A DNA stretch of 64,000 nucleotides from Bdellovibrio sp047344985 (lineage in GTDB: Bacteria > Bdellovibrionota > Bdellovibrionia > Bdellovibrionales > Bdellovibrionaceae): contig NZ_CP178861.1 of the NCBI RefSeq assembly GCF_047344985.1, positions 3,224,001 to 3,288,000 of the forward strand. Direction: 5' to 3'. Position 1 is the stretch's first letter; every line of letters begins with the position of its first letter. Positions 9,801-17,799 of the stretch are shown here, in pieces. A program made the position numbers and the translations under genes. Under the pieces are notes generated by a model that saw only the letters and a list, made by a program, of their open reading frames with translations, ran no database searches and was not told the origin of the DNA.

Positions 9801-10553
9801 GTTCCGACAAGAAAACTGGATGTTGCCGGCAGCATGGGTTCCACAGGAAATATTGTTAACGGCGGATTCGATTTTATTCTTGGCAGTGCTGATCAGACAA
9901 CGCGCGGAAACTCCGGAGGCTCCCGTGCTCTGGTCAAAGACAGCGGCGCAACTCTTGTCATCAACTACTCGGGTGATTTCACTGGTGGTACGGCCGTTAA
10001 CGGCCCCACACTTCGTCCTTATGCGGATAACGGCGCCACTCTGGGAACCGGCGCACAGCGATGGAGTGCAGTTTATTCTTCCAACGGAACAATTCAAACT
10101 TCAGACCGCCGTTTAAAATCAAACATCGCAGATCTTCATCGCGGACTTCAGTATATAGACACTCTCCGTCCCGTTTCCTTCAACTGGAAAAACGAAAAAA
10201 ATCCGTCGTCGGCGAAACAGCACTGGGGTTTCATTGCCCAGGAATTAAATGACTCTGTGAATTCGGAAAATCTGGGTCTGCTTTACAAAGATGACAACAG
10301 TTATTGGGGCGTAAACTACAGCGAATTGATTGCGCCTTTGACTAAAGCCATTCAAGAACTTCATGGCATTTGCAAAGCTTCGGATTCTCAGTTGCAAGAG
10401 ATCTCTCGTAAAATTGAAAATCACGATCGTCGTATTGCTTCTCTTGAAAGTGAAAACTCAGCTCTGAAGCAAAAGAACCAAGAACTCGAAAAACAAATTC
10501 AAAAACAATCTCAGGATTTAGAAGCCATCAAACGTAAACTTGGAATCAAGTAA
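6843..10553 (+). CDS. MAT-like mosaic fibre protein C, S74 chaperone
   Basis: Complete 1236-residue secreted fibre protein, shortest of the three whole paralogues. A signal peptide (hydrophobic to about residue 25, IKAS) precedes the shared head domain (LTYQGRI, YREQ, GVFDVPIGTGTK, VQFHDG). The collar has one SRWEC block and an NGGTGATSLTANRLLASNGT module matching protein A, not B or D. Four VGIG shaft repeats follow. The S74 chaperone is a different subtype from A and B: SDRRLK with Ser1087 and Lys1092, RPVSFNWK, HWGFIAQEL and NYSELIAPLTKAIQEL. It ends in a long coiled coil (about residues 1175-1236) without the CEMNP tail. Fibre and adhesin role is inferred from the family. Confidence 0.88.
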   Translation: MKYGTYLAPLIILFGLFLSPMIKASPSSLTYQGRIVKSDGTALEYNNVSFLFEITNNTGSCVIYREQKNGVNMANSHGVFDVPIGTGTKLFPSSPTKTLLSAFDNTLVHDCADADNNVSGTYTPSVNHTRLLRVQFHDGTGWKLISPDNEIRTVPFAAFAESAEKLGDKSASDFVLKTGVPTCNSNEFLTWNGSALACAPVTGASGGTVTNVTSANSYVTITNNTSTPLVTLNVGTGAGTVAAGDDSRFTNPRVPTGTAGGDLSGTYPNPSVAKIQNVAVASAAPTNGNFLKFDGTQWIGAAIGMSDVTNLNSSLGNYHTIAAFNSAVGSANCAAHQTPYWNSVSGSFQCQSINVSVAGDVSGTIGAVSVNKIKGVDVDTTGLISGQVLKYDGMKWAPAADSNAGGTVTNIATGTGLSGGPITTTGTISLANTAVTAGSYGSTTQVGTFTVDAQGRLTAASNSAIAFPVTSVATKTGAVTLDYGDINNAASKYLTYKPNNVACTDGQVLKWIAANSRWECANDTDTNAGGTVTNIATGTGLSGGPITSTGTISLANTAVTVGSYTRANITVDAQGRLTAASNGAAVNLTTEVTGTLPVTNGGTGATSLTANRLLASNGTGSAVTTFNCAVGQLVTFDATGLMICSTFTTGSVFINGGNSFTSNATLGTNDAYALNLETTNITRMTIHKDGYVGIGQSPDTTAALAVMAPSAAKTPLILNTPPSGKSEIDFLRDGTWKGTIGFSNGSTDEFYFSNGVNGPVIFDTNNDEKMRIQADGKVGIGSSGPGALLQVGGWDAQATYNSIFVGSYHNTNGQAQFVGNWNSTGYWGIGPVANPAGGVVRLGNANPMGDWRATQDLALQVPGRIGIGSTVTAPERVLHIKGTGGVDDDVYIQSQHNGAAEAAVIVTRARDSSGTAAAVLNGDSLGFLSFRGYDGSAYVSSSQIQSYAASDYATSKSATMIFSTLVAGSLAERMRIHSDGSVGIGMVPTRKLDVAGSMGSTGNIVNGGFDFILGSADQTTRGNSGGSRALVKDSGATLVINYSGDFTGGTAVNGPTLRPYADNGATLGTGAQRWSAVYSSNGTIQTSDRRLKSNIADLHRGLQYIDTLRPVSFNWKNEKNPSSAKQHWGFIAQELNDSVNSENLGLLYKDDNSYWGVNYSELIAPLTKAIQELHGICKASDSQLQEISRKIENHDRRIASLESENSALKQKNQELEKQIQKQSQDLEAIKRKLGIK

Positions 10554-10635
10554 CGTCTCAAAATGAGACTTTGATTCCTCACCTCTTATGTACCCGCCAA
10601 TCTAGACTTCGTTCGCTCGATTTTTCTGTCAAAAT

Positions 10636-10643
10636 TCCGATAA
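10636..10643 (+). promoter_or_regulatory. sigma-28-like -10 element (TCCGATAA), fibre gene D
   Basis: TCCGATAA, again 7 bases before the ATG (10651). The flanks match gene B closely (TCAA.ATTCCGATAAG, then GCATGAGAT), so the whole start region is conserved between paralogues. No -35 is recognisable. Confidence 0.5.
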
Positions 10644-10650
10644 GAAATGC

Positions 10651-13600
10651 ATGAGATCTTGTACGTACTTCATCTCAATTCTACTGTTTGTTTCGTCGTG
10701 GGCGATGGCGTCGCCGTCATTATTCACTTATCAGGGCCGAATTCTTAAAGCCGATGGCCAAGCTCTCGAATTCAACAACGTCAGTTTTATTTTTGAAGTC
10801 ACAAATCCCAATGGGACTTGCGTGATCTATCGCGAGCAAAAAGATGGCATTAACATGGTGAACTCCAAGGGTGTCTTCGACGTTCCCATTGGTTCAGGCA
10901 CAAAACTTTTTCCAACAGATCCCTTTTATTCGTTGTTAGATGCCTTTAACAATTCAAAGACTCACGACTGTGTCGGCGGAGCTACTTACCCAGCGCAATC
11001 CGGCGACATCCGCCTTTTGAAAGTTCAATTCCACGATGGCAGCGGCTGGAAAGTTATTTCTCCGTCGAATGAAATTCGTACAGTTCCTTTTTCAGCTTAC
11101 GCTCAATCCGCAGAACGTCTGGGCACAAGAACAGAAGCGGACTTCGTTTTAAAAACAGGGGTTCCAACGTGCTCCGCCAATGAATTCCTTTCGTGGAATG
11201 GCACGGCGATGATCTGTGCGCCGGTGACAGGAGCCAGCGGCGGAACCGTGACCTCAGTAACGTCAGCGAACTCTTATGTAACAATCACGAACAACACTTC
11301 CACTCCCCTTGTAACTTTGAACATTGGAACGACTGCAGGAACGGTCGCCGCGGGTAACGATTCACGTTTCAGCGACGCACGTGTTCCTACAGGAACTGCA
11401 GGTGGAGATTTATCAGGCACCTATCCGAATCCTTCCGTCGCCAAACTTCAAGGCGTAACTATTTCAAATACAGCTCCCACAAACGGACATTTTTTAAAAT
11501 TCAATGGCACGCAATGGGGAAGTTCTGCCATTGCAATCAGTGACGTTACAAATCTGAGTGCCACGCTGGCAACTTACCAGACAACAGCGGCATTTAACAC
11601 GGCGGTGGGAAGCGCAAACTGTGCGGCTCATCAGACTCCTTATTGGAATTCTGTTTCTGGTTCGTTTCAATGTCAGTCTGTCAACGTTTCCGTTGCTGGT
11701 GACGTGAGTGGAACGATTGGTGCTGTTTCAGTTAATAAGATTAAAGGTGTTGATGTTGATACAACGGGATTAACCTCTGGCCAAGTTTTAAAATATGATG
11801 GAACGAAGTGGGCTCCTGCTAACGATTCAAATGCGGGTGGCACTGTTACTAATATTGCGACTGGTACTGGGTTGAGTGGTGGTCCTATCACAACAACCGG
11901 TACTATCTCCTTAGCAAATACTGCAGTGACTCCTGGCTCCTATGGTTCCACAACTCAAGTTGGAACTTTCACTGTTGATGCTCAAGGGCGTTTAACTGCG
12001 GCTTCAAATGCGGCGATTGCTTTTCCTGTCACTTCTGTTGCAACTAAAACTGGTGTTGTGACTTTGGATTATGGTGATATTAACAGTGCCGCTTCTAAAT
12101 ATCTCACTTATAAACCTAATAACGTCGCTTGTGCTGATGGCCAGGTGATTAAGTGGATCGCTGCAAATTCTCGTTGGGAATGTGCGAATGACACCGACAC
12201 AAATGCCGGTGGTACTGTTACTAATATTGCAACTGGCACCGGGTTAAGTGGTGGACCAATTACTTCGACAGGAACTATTTCATTAGCAAATACGGCTGTA
12301 ACTGCGGGTTCTTACACAAGAGCTAATATCACAGTCGATGCCCAAGGTCGTTTAACGGCTGCAAGCAATGGTGCCGCTGTAAATTTAGCAACTGAAGTCA
12401 CTGGCACTCTGCCAATTGCAAATGGTGGTACAGGACAGACAACTGCCACTGCAGCTTTCAACGGTCTTTCTCCAAGCACAACAAAAGGTGACTTAATTGT
12501 TCACGATGGCACGAATGATATTCGATTGCCAGTGGGAACAAACGGACAAGTGTTGTCAGCAAACTCAGCACAAGCTTCGGGTCTTCAATGGATCACTCCA
12601 ACAGCAAGTGGAGACGCGGGTGGAGACCTTTCAGGAACCTATCCAAATCCGACAGTTGCGAAAATCAACGGCAATGCTGTCGCTTCTACGACTCCGACAA
12701 CAGGTCAAGTGATGCGTTGGAGTGGAACTCAGTATGCCCCTGTGAATTTTGGTGTAAATAATTTGTTATCTTCAACGGGTGCCCAACAATTTGCGAACTC
12801 GGCCTGTACGGCTTCGCAAACTCTTACCTGGTCTTCCCTGTCTGACACCTTTACTTGTGCCAATATCGCAGGACTGGATGCCAGCACAATTACAACAGGA
12901 ACTATTGCTGCCGCACGACTCCCTTCTTCAGCAACCTTCTGGACTGACGGAGGTGCGGGAAAAATTTATTATACTGGCGGTAACGTCGGCATTGGTCCAA
13001 TGAGTCCGTCTTACAGACTGGAAGTTGGCACAAACACCGATACAAATACGAGTGTCGGTATTCGTGCCTCCTCTCTCACAACCTTAGAACTTTTAAACTC
13101 TTCGTTTGGCGGCCTCTGGATGGGAGTTAATTTTTCTGGATCCGCCGTCAACGGAATTCCTGCAAATGGCATTGGGTTCTCCGTAGGAAATAACAATTTG
13201 ATTTTTGCGACGGGCAGCACTCGAACCGAGCGTATGCGTATCTCGAACGTCGGCAACGTCGGCATTAATCAAGCCAACCCGTCAGGTAAACTTCATATTT
13301 CAGATACAGGTGCGACAGACATTCGCCTTCAAGATATCACTGCGGGAACACCGGCTGCTTTACGCATACTTTCTCAAACCGGAGTGAACTATATCGAATC
13401 GGGAACGAATTTCAGCTCGGGCACTTCGGCTGACTTGCATTTCACCGACATGATGGGCACGAACAAGTGGATGACGATCAAATCAGACGGGAATGTGGGT
13501 ATTGGTAATTCTTCGCCGACAAGTCCTCTTTATGTCTATAGCACATCAGCCAGTCCACCTACTATCACTGCTCGCTTTCACATGGTTCCTGCTCCAACAG

Positions 13601-15000
13601 CCGACGTGGCTTCAAACCTTCATGGTTCTTGGTCCACAATTATTCCCAATACAACATTCAATTTTACAGGTGCTCTTTACGGTGCTGTCGATCGCGTGGA
13701 AACAGGTACCAGCCAAAGCGGAACAATCAGCAACGCCGTAGGTTCTGCAAGTGACGTCTATAATAAAGCTGCAGGAACTATTACCGCCGCGACGGGCACA
13801 CAAAACTCTGTTGTTAACTCTTCAACGGGAACGATTGGCTCTGCTAAAGCAGGAACTTTCATTGTGACAAACTCCGGAGGCGGCACCATCACGACAGGTT
13901 ACGGTGTTTACATCGACAACATCGCCGCAACGACAAAGTACGGTTTGTATCAACAAGATGCCACGGCCAATAACTATTTTGCCGGCAAACTGGGCGTGGC
14001 AACAAACTCTCCACTAGCGAACCTTCACATCGGAAGTTCTGGTTCCGGAGCGACAGCTTATTCTTCTTTCCAAATGGGAAGTGATGCGACAGCGACGAAT
14101 AATTTCCACTGGGTGAATGAAAATTCGAGCGGACGCGCTTTAAGACTTTACAATGGAAATCTCGGTTCGGGAGTGGCACTATTATCTATCGGCTCTTCTG
14201 GAGGAATGGTGCTGGGCGAAGGCACCGCGGGAGCAGGTCTTCTCAGCTTAAAACCTGGTTCAAACGATCACGTCTATCTACAACTTTTTGCGCGCACCTC
14301 AACACCCACAGTTCGCTCGGGATGGTTAGGATACGGAGCCGCTGCGACAAACGATCTCTCTCTCACAAATGAAATCGAAGGCGGCATTATCTACATGAAT
14401 ACCAAATCCGGCGGCACTCAATCCGCCAGAGTGTACTTCGCCGCCGATGGAACTGCTTACAAACCCGGTGGCGGTTCATGGGCCGCAACCTCAGACCGTC
14501 GTTTAAAATCAGACATCCGTGATTTCAATCCGGGCCTTGATGATTTATTAAAAGTTCATCCCGTGTGGTTCCGCTATAACGGTAAAGGTGGAACTGTGAA
14601 AGACGGCAAAGATTATGTCGGTGTGATCGCTCAAGAGTTGGCACCGATTGCGCCTTACATGGTGAAAACGGAAAAAGCACTGATAGAGACTGACGACAAA
14701 GAAAAAAAGGATATCTACAAAGTAGATCCTTCCGCCTTTACGTACATCATCATCAACTCTGTGAAACAGCTCGCCCAAAAAGCTTCGTCTTTCGAGGCGA
14801 CTGTCAAAGCCTGGTTTCATAATCACGATGAACGCTTAAATAATTTAGAAAAACAAATGACGGCTTTACAAAGTCAGAATGAAGAACTGCGCAAACAAAA
14901 CGAAGAGCTTCTGAAGTATATAAAATCTCAAAACAACAACAGAACGCCGTCTTCGTCTCAGAATGAGAATACTCAAAGAAATTCGGCTTTCAGCCGATAA
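10651..15000 (+). CDS. MAT-like mosaic fibre protein D, S74 chaperone
   Basis: Complete 1449-residue secreted fibre protein. It has a signal peptide (residues 1 to about 20, SWAMA), the shared head domain (LFTYQGRI, YREQKDGINM, GVFDVPIGSGTK), one SRWEC collar block, and the same NGGTGQTT...SGLQWITPT module as B. Four VGIG-type shaft repeats follow. Residues about 970-1110 form an insert not seen in A-C, rich in Ala/Gly/Thr (GALYGAVDRVETGT, STGTIGSAKAGTF, YGVYIDNI). The S74 chaperone has Ser1281 and Lys1286 (SDRRLK), VWFRYNGKGG and VGVIAQELAPIAPYMV. A long Gln/Asn-rich coiled coil ends the protein. The final bases also form a sigma-28-like element for the next gene. Confidence 0.88.
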   Translation: MRSCTYFISILLFVSSWAMASPSLFTYQGRILKADGQALEFNNVSFIFEVTNPNGTCVIYREQKDGINMVNSKGVFDVPIGSGTKLFPTDPFYSLLDAFNNSKTHDCVGGATYPAQSGDIRLLKVQFHDGSGWKVISPSNEIRTVPFSAYAQSAERLGTRTEADFVLKTGVPTCSANEFLSWNGTAMICAPVTGASGGTVTSVTSANSYVTITNNTSTPLVTLNIGTTAGTVAAGNDSRFSDARVPTGTAGGDLSGTYPNPSVAKLQGVTISNTAPTNGHFLKFNGTQWGSSAIAISDVTNLSATLATYQTTAAFNTAVGSANCAAHQTPYWNSVSGSFQCQSVNVSVAGDVSGTIGAVSVNKIKGVDVDTTGLTSGQVLKYDGTKWAPANDSNAGGTVTNIATGTGLSGGPITTTGTISLANTAVTPGSYGSTTQVGTFTVDAQGRLTAASNAAIAFPVTSVATKTGVVTLDYGDINSAASKYLTYKPNNVACADGQVIKWIAANSRWECANDTDTNAGGTVTNIATGTGLSGGPITSTGTISLANTAVTAGSYTRANITVDAQGRLTAASNGAAVNLATEVTGTLPIANGGTGQTTATAAFNGLSPSTTKGDLIVHDGTNDIRLPVGTNGQVLSANSAQASGLQWITPTASGDAGGDLSGTYPNPTVAKINGNAVASTTPTTGQVMRWSGTQYAPVNFGVNNLLSSTGAQQFANSACTASQTLTWSSLSDTFTCANIAGLDASTITTGTIAAARLPSSATFWTDGGAGKIYYTGGNVGIGPMSPSYRLEVGTNTDTNTSVGIRASSLTTLELLNSSFGGLWMGVNFSGSAVNGIPANGIGFSVGNNNLIFATGSTRTERMRISNVGNVGINQANPSGKLHISDTGATDIRLQDITAGTPAALRILSQTGVNYIESGTNFSSGTSADLHFTDMMGTNKWMTIKSDGNVGIGNSSPTSPLYVYSTSASPPTITARFHMVPAPTADVASNLHGSWSTIIPNTTFNFTGALYGAVDRVETGTSQSGTISNAVGSASDVYNKAAGTITAATGTQNSVVNSSTGTIGSAKAGTFIVTNSGGGTITTGYGVYIDNIAATTKYGLYQQDATANNYFAGKLGVATNSPLANLHIGSSGSGATAYSSFQMGSDATATNNFHWVNENSSGRALRLYNGNLGSGVALLSIGSSGGMVLGEGTAGAGLLSLKPGSNDHVYLQLFARTSTPTVRSGWLGYGAAATNDLSLTNEIEGGIIYMNTKSGGTQSARVYFAADGTAYKPGGGSWAATSDRRLKSDIRDFNPGLDDLLKVHPVWFRYNGKGGTVKDGKDYVGVIAQELAPIAPYMVKTEKALIETDDKEKKDIYKVDPSAFTYIIINSVKQLAQKASSFEATVKAWFHNHDERLNNLEKQMTALQSQNEELRKQNEELLKYIKSQNNNRTPSSSQNENTQRNSAFSR
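14973..15000 (+). promoter_or_regulatory. sigma-28-like promoter overlapping the end of fibre gene D
   Basis: TCAAAGAA (14973-14980), a 12-base spacer, and GCCGATAA (14993-15000). The last three bases are the stop codon of fibre gene D. Initiation would fall near 15007, leaving room for GGAGG at 15011-15015 ahead of the GTG at 15022. CGGCT-TTC-AGCCG also forms a small hairpin here. Confidence 0.5.
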
Positions 15001-15021
15001 GTATTAAGTCGGAGGTTGTAC

Positions 15022-15315
15022 GTGAAAAAGCTTATTCTTCTTTCTTCACTTCTCGCATTCGCTACGGGATGTTCTATGGATGCTTCTTTAGAACAACTTG
15101 CAAAAAATCTTCCGGCTCCGATTAAATTTCAAGATCCAGCAAAAACGACGGGCCTTGTTTCCGGTTCTACGCAAACGGGCACTGCCACTGGCGGTGGAGT
15201 GACTTATCACGTGCAAAGCACGGTGGGTAACTACATGTCAGGTATTGAGCAAACAACGTCTGATAACACCTACAAGGTTTATAGCTCCGTTCAAGGTGCT
15301 ATCGTTTCCAATTAA
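15022..15315 (+). CDS. small lipoprotein
   Basis: Small lipoprotein of 97 residues. The GTG start is chosen because GGAGG lies six bases upstream; an alternative TTG at 15016 has no spacing for it. The signal peptide ends in a lipobox (LAFATGC), with the mature protein starting at Cys followed by SMDASLEQL. The remainder is Thr/Gly/Ser-rich (TQTGTATGGGVTYHVQST) and recognised as no known family. It lies directly after the fibre array under a matching sigma-28-like element. This suggests co-expression with the fibres, perhaps as an envelope anchor or assembly partner; that role is a guess. Confidence 0.75.
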   Translation: MKKLILLSSLLAFATGCSMDASLEQLAKNLPAPIKFQDPAKTTGLVSGSTQTGTATGGGVTYHVQSTVGNYMSGIEQTTSDNTYKVYSSVQGAIVSN

Positions 15316-15328
15316 GCCTTCTTTTGCT

Positions 15329-15347
15329 GGACCTAGATCCTAGGTCC
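15329..15347 (+). terminator. inverted repeat after lipoprotein gene
   Basis: GGACCTAG and CTAGGTCC pair perfectly around a 3-base loop, followed by a weak T/C-rich tail (TCTTCCCT). It could be a terminator or an operator just upstream of the next promoter. Confidence 0.4.
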
Positions 15348-15357
15348 TCTTCCCTAC

Positions 15358-15385
15358 TCAAGTTTCAAAATAAGACAGCCGATAA
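15358..15385 (+). promoter_or_regulatory. sigma-28-like promoter
   Basis: TCAAGTTT (15358-15365), a 12-base spacer and a perfect GCCGATAA (15378-15385). The FliA consensus is TAAAGTTT-N11-GCCGATAA. It gives a leader of about 27 bases to the ATG at 15419. This is the best sigma-28-like promoter in the window. Confidence 0.6.
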
Positions 15386-15418
15386 AGGTTTTGGATAAAA
15401 CCATGGAAGGGTTTTCTT

Positions 15419-16141
15419 ATGATGAAGATGTTTGTCTTTATTCTTGCATTAGGCTTTAGCTACTCAGCACGAGCGGCCGATCCTACCGTCGTCGATGTTC
15501 GTCGCAACATCACTCTTTCTGAAGACGACGCGGTCTACAAAGATTTCTACATCAATGCCGATGCCAGTGCGGGTTTAAAAAAGAATCTCGTTGTTACAGC
15601 CGTCCGCAAAATCAATATTCGTGATGCCAGTGGTGCCAGTGCCGTTGGAGAAATTTTTGTACCCGTGGGGCAGCTAAAAATTATCGCGGTTTACGACAAA
15701 GTCGCCGTTGCCCGTGAGTATGCTTTGCTTTCACGCGATGAACTTCCAATGCTAGAGCAAACCGGAATTATGACCGGAGATCGCATTGAGGTGAAGGGTT
15801 CGTTTATCGATAATTCGAAACCAAAACCGAAGAGAAAAGTGGCAGAGGAAACAGCTCCTGCTGGGACAGCGACGGCTGTTGTTGTTAGCACGACGGTTAT
15901 ATCTCCGACGCCTGGAACGAATCCAGCCACGGCTACTGCGGCTCCGACTTCCACAGCATCTGCGGGGAACCCTGTAGAAACTGCAAAACTCAAAGTCGAT
16001 TCTGCGTTAAAAACAACCAGTCCAGCCTCCCCCGCTGCTGCTGTTGCGGCATCCTCCGCGTCCGCGGGTCCAGCCCCCACCGCAACTGCAGATTCACTTG
16101 AAAAAACGCAGGTTTCTGGTAACAACACTCTTCATGAGTGA
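15419..16141 (+). CDS. secreted protein with Ala/Thr/Pro-rich tail
   Basis: Secreted or periplasmic protein of 240 residues, no recognised family. A signal peptide (to about residue 19, SARA) is followed by a compact domain of about 110 residues (VVDVRRNITLSEDDAVYKDF, GEIFVPVGQLKIIAVYD) containing DRIEVKGSF. A low-complexity Ala/Thr/Pro/Ser tail of about 100 residues follows, with a lysine patch (KPKPKRK) at the junction. GAAGGG about seven bases before the ATG serves as ribosome binding site. The end overlaps prmA by eight bases, but a sigma-28-like promoter precedes this gene, so it may be expressed with the motile, prey-seeking programme. Confidence 0.7.
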   Translation: MMKMFVFILALGFSYSARAADPTVVDVRRNITLSEDDAVYKDFYINADASAGLKKNLVVTAVRKINIRDASGASAVGEIFVPVGQLKIIAVYDKVAVAREYALLSRDELPMLEQTGIMTGDRIEVKGSFIDNSKPKPKRKVAEETAPAGTATAVVVSTTVISPTPGTNPATATAAPTSTASAGNPVETAKLKVDSALKTTSPASPAAAVAASSASAGPAPTATADSLEKTQVSGNNTLHE

Positions 16142-17030
16142 CAATTCTTATTTTCGTATTCGTTTAAGCCAGGTTCCTGGGGAACTTGAAGACATCATCA
16201 CTACACACTGCTTTGAATGCGGAGCCTCTGGAGTTACAGAGGCTTTGGCTTTTACACAGCCGGATCTGACTTACGATCCTCAGCTTTTGCATGTGCGTGC
16301 CCATGAAATGGACGTGTTCTTCCCAGAAAGACCCGGCTGCGAATTCTTCGATGGTCTTTTGGAATACAACCAAGCGATCAAGTGGCACATCTACGAAGAA
16401 GAAAACAAAGACTGGCTGGAAGAGTGGAAAAAAGGTTTTAAACCTTTCAAACTTGTCGGCGATTTCTGGGTCGTTCCATCGTGGTTACAACCTCCGCCTG
16501 AATGCAAACATGCGATCTACATTGATCCGGGTATGGCTTTCGGAACCGGCACTCACGCAACAACGCAAATGATGGCGTTCTTCATTCACAAACTTGCAGA
16601 GAAATACAAAAACCAAGTCGCCGACTGGGCGATGCTCGATGTGGGTACAGGGACTGCGATCTTAGCGATGCTTGCACAAATGAGCGGCATGGGTTTGGTC
16701 ACAGGAATCGAAATCGATCCTGAAGCTCGCCGTGTGGCACGTGAAAATGTAAAGCTTAACAAGCTTCCCCAAATCGATATTCCCGAAACCCAAATCGAAG
16801 ACATTCGCGAACAATACGATGTTGTTGTTGCAAACATCATCGATGGAGTTTTGATTAATATTAAAAAAGATCTTTTGCGCGTTCTTAAACCGGGAGGCCA
16901 CATGCTTCTCACGGGTATTCTAGAAGAGCGCGACAATCACTTCTTTGAAAAATTCATGGAGAACTCCGGCCTTACCGTGATTCGTCGTCTTGAAAAAGAC
17001 GAATGGGTCGGTTACTGGGTTCAGTCATGA
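16134..17030 (+). CDS. prmA: ribosomal protein L11 methyltransferase
   Basis: SAM-dependent enzyme that methylates ribosomal protein L11. The start MSDNSYF is preferred because it yields the normal family length (298 residues) and overlaps the preceding gene by only eight bases. The N-terminal substrate-recognition part contains DWLEEWKKGFKPF. The Rossmann methyltransferase part has DPGMAFGTGTHATT, the SAM-binding loop LDVGTGTAILA, and VVANIIDGVL in the usual N[IL] position. The stop overlaps rsmE by ATGA, so the two are translationally coupled. Confidence 0.92.
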   Translation: MSDNSYFRIRLSQVPGELEDIITTHCFECGASGVTEALAFTQPDLTYDPQLLHVRAHEMDVFFPERPGCEFFDGLLEYNQAIKWHIYEEENKDWLEEWKKGFKPFKLVGDFWVVPSWLQPPPECKHAIYIDPGMAFGTGTHATTQMMAFFIHKLAEKYKNQVADWAMLDVGTGTAILAMLAQMSGMGLVTGIEIDPEARRVARENVKLNKLPQIDIPETQIEDIREQYDVVVANIIDGVLINIKKDLLRVLKPGGHMLLTGILEERDNHFFEKFMENSGLTVIRRLEKDEWVGYWVQS

Positions 17031-17788
17031 GACGCTATTGGATTGAGAAAAAAGACCTCTTCCAAGACCAAGTGAATTTCACGGGAGACGTCTTTCATCA
17101 CATCTTCGATGTCTGCCGCCAAGAAGTGGGTTCTAAATTCGAAGTACTGACAGAAGACAGCAAAGCGTTCTTTGTCGAAGTCACTCAAGTGACAAAGAAG
17201 TCAGCCATCGCACGTATTCTTGAAGAGCGAATGATTCCACCTTTGAAAGAACCGCACGTGCATTTGGTTCTTTCCATCTCTCGCTTTCCGGTGATGGATG
17301 CCATCATGGAAAAAGCCGTGGAGTTGGGAGTTAAAAGCATTCAGCCTTTCTTTTCAGAATTCAGCTTCGTTCGTAAGGGCGAAAAGATTTCTGAGAACAA
17401 GGTCGAACGCTGGGATAAAATTGTCCGCTCCGCCACTCAACAATCTGGCCGCGGCGACTTGATGAAAATTCAAGCACCTATTTCTTTTGAGAAAATATCG
17501 GATTTAATTAACCAAAAACCCGGTTCGGTGGGTCTATTTGCTTATGAGGGTCCGTCGACTCTTAGCATCAAGGATTATGTCACCAAAGTTAAATCAGAGC
17601 ACCCTCAAGGGATCAAAGACCTCTGGATCATTGTGGGCAGCGAGGGAGGCTTCTCTCACAAAGAAGTCGAAGAATTCCAAAAACTAGGCCTTCATCCAGT
17701 GACCTTGGGACCCCAGGTTTTGCGAGTTGAAACGGCTTGCATGGCCCTGGTATCAGTCCTAAAGTATGACTTTGATCTGATGTGTTGA
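17027..17788 (+). CDS. rsmE: 16S rRNA m3U1498 methyltransferase
   Basis: SPOUT-class methyltransferase that modifies U1498 of 16S rRNA. The start MRRYWIEK overlaps the prmA stop by four bases and gives 253 residues, normal for RsmE. Family marks include the N-terminal PUA-like part, AVELGVKSIQPF, SATQQSGRG, and the SAM-binding trefoil-knot segment IIVGSEGGFSHKEVEEF followed by LGPQVLRVETA. It forms a small rRNA/ribosome modification pair with prmA. Confidence 0.93.
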   Translation: MRRYWIEKKDLFQDQVNFTGDVFHHIFDVCRQEVGSKFEVLTEDSKAFFVEVTQVTKKSAIARILEERMIPPLKEPHVHLVLSISRFPVMDAIMEKAVELGVKSIQPFFSEFSFVRKGEKISENKVERWDKIVRSATQQSGRGDLMKIQAPISFEKISDLINQKPGSVGLFAYEGPSTLSIKDYVTKVKSEHPQGIKDLWIIVGSEGGFSHKEVEEFQKLGLHPVTLGPQVLRVETACMALVSVLKYDFDLMC

Positions 17789-17799
17789 AAGGAGAGGGA

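Noticed and set aside
1..15000. Prophage, suggested by tail-fibre-like genes
   Set aside because: Each protein has a signal peptide, and there is no capsid, terminase, portal, tail-tube, integrase or lysis gene. They are exported surface fibres.
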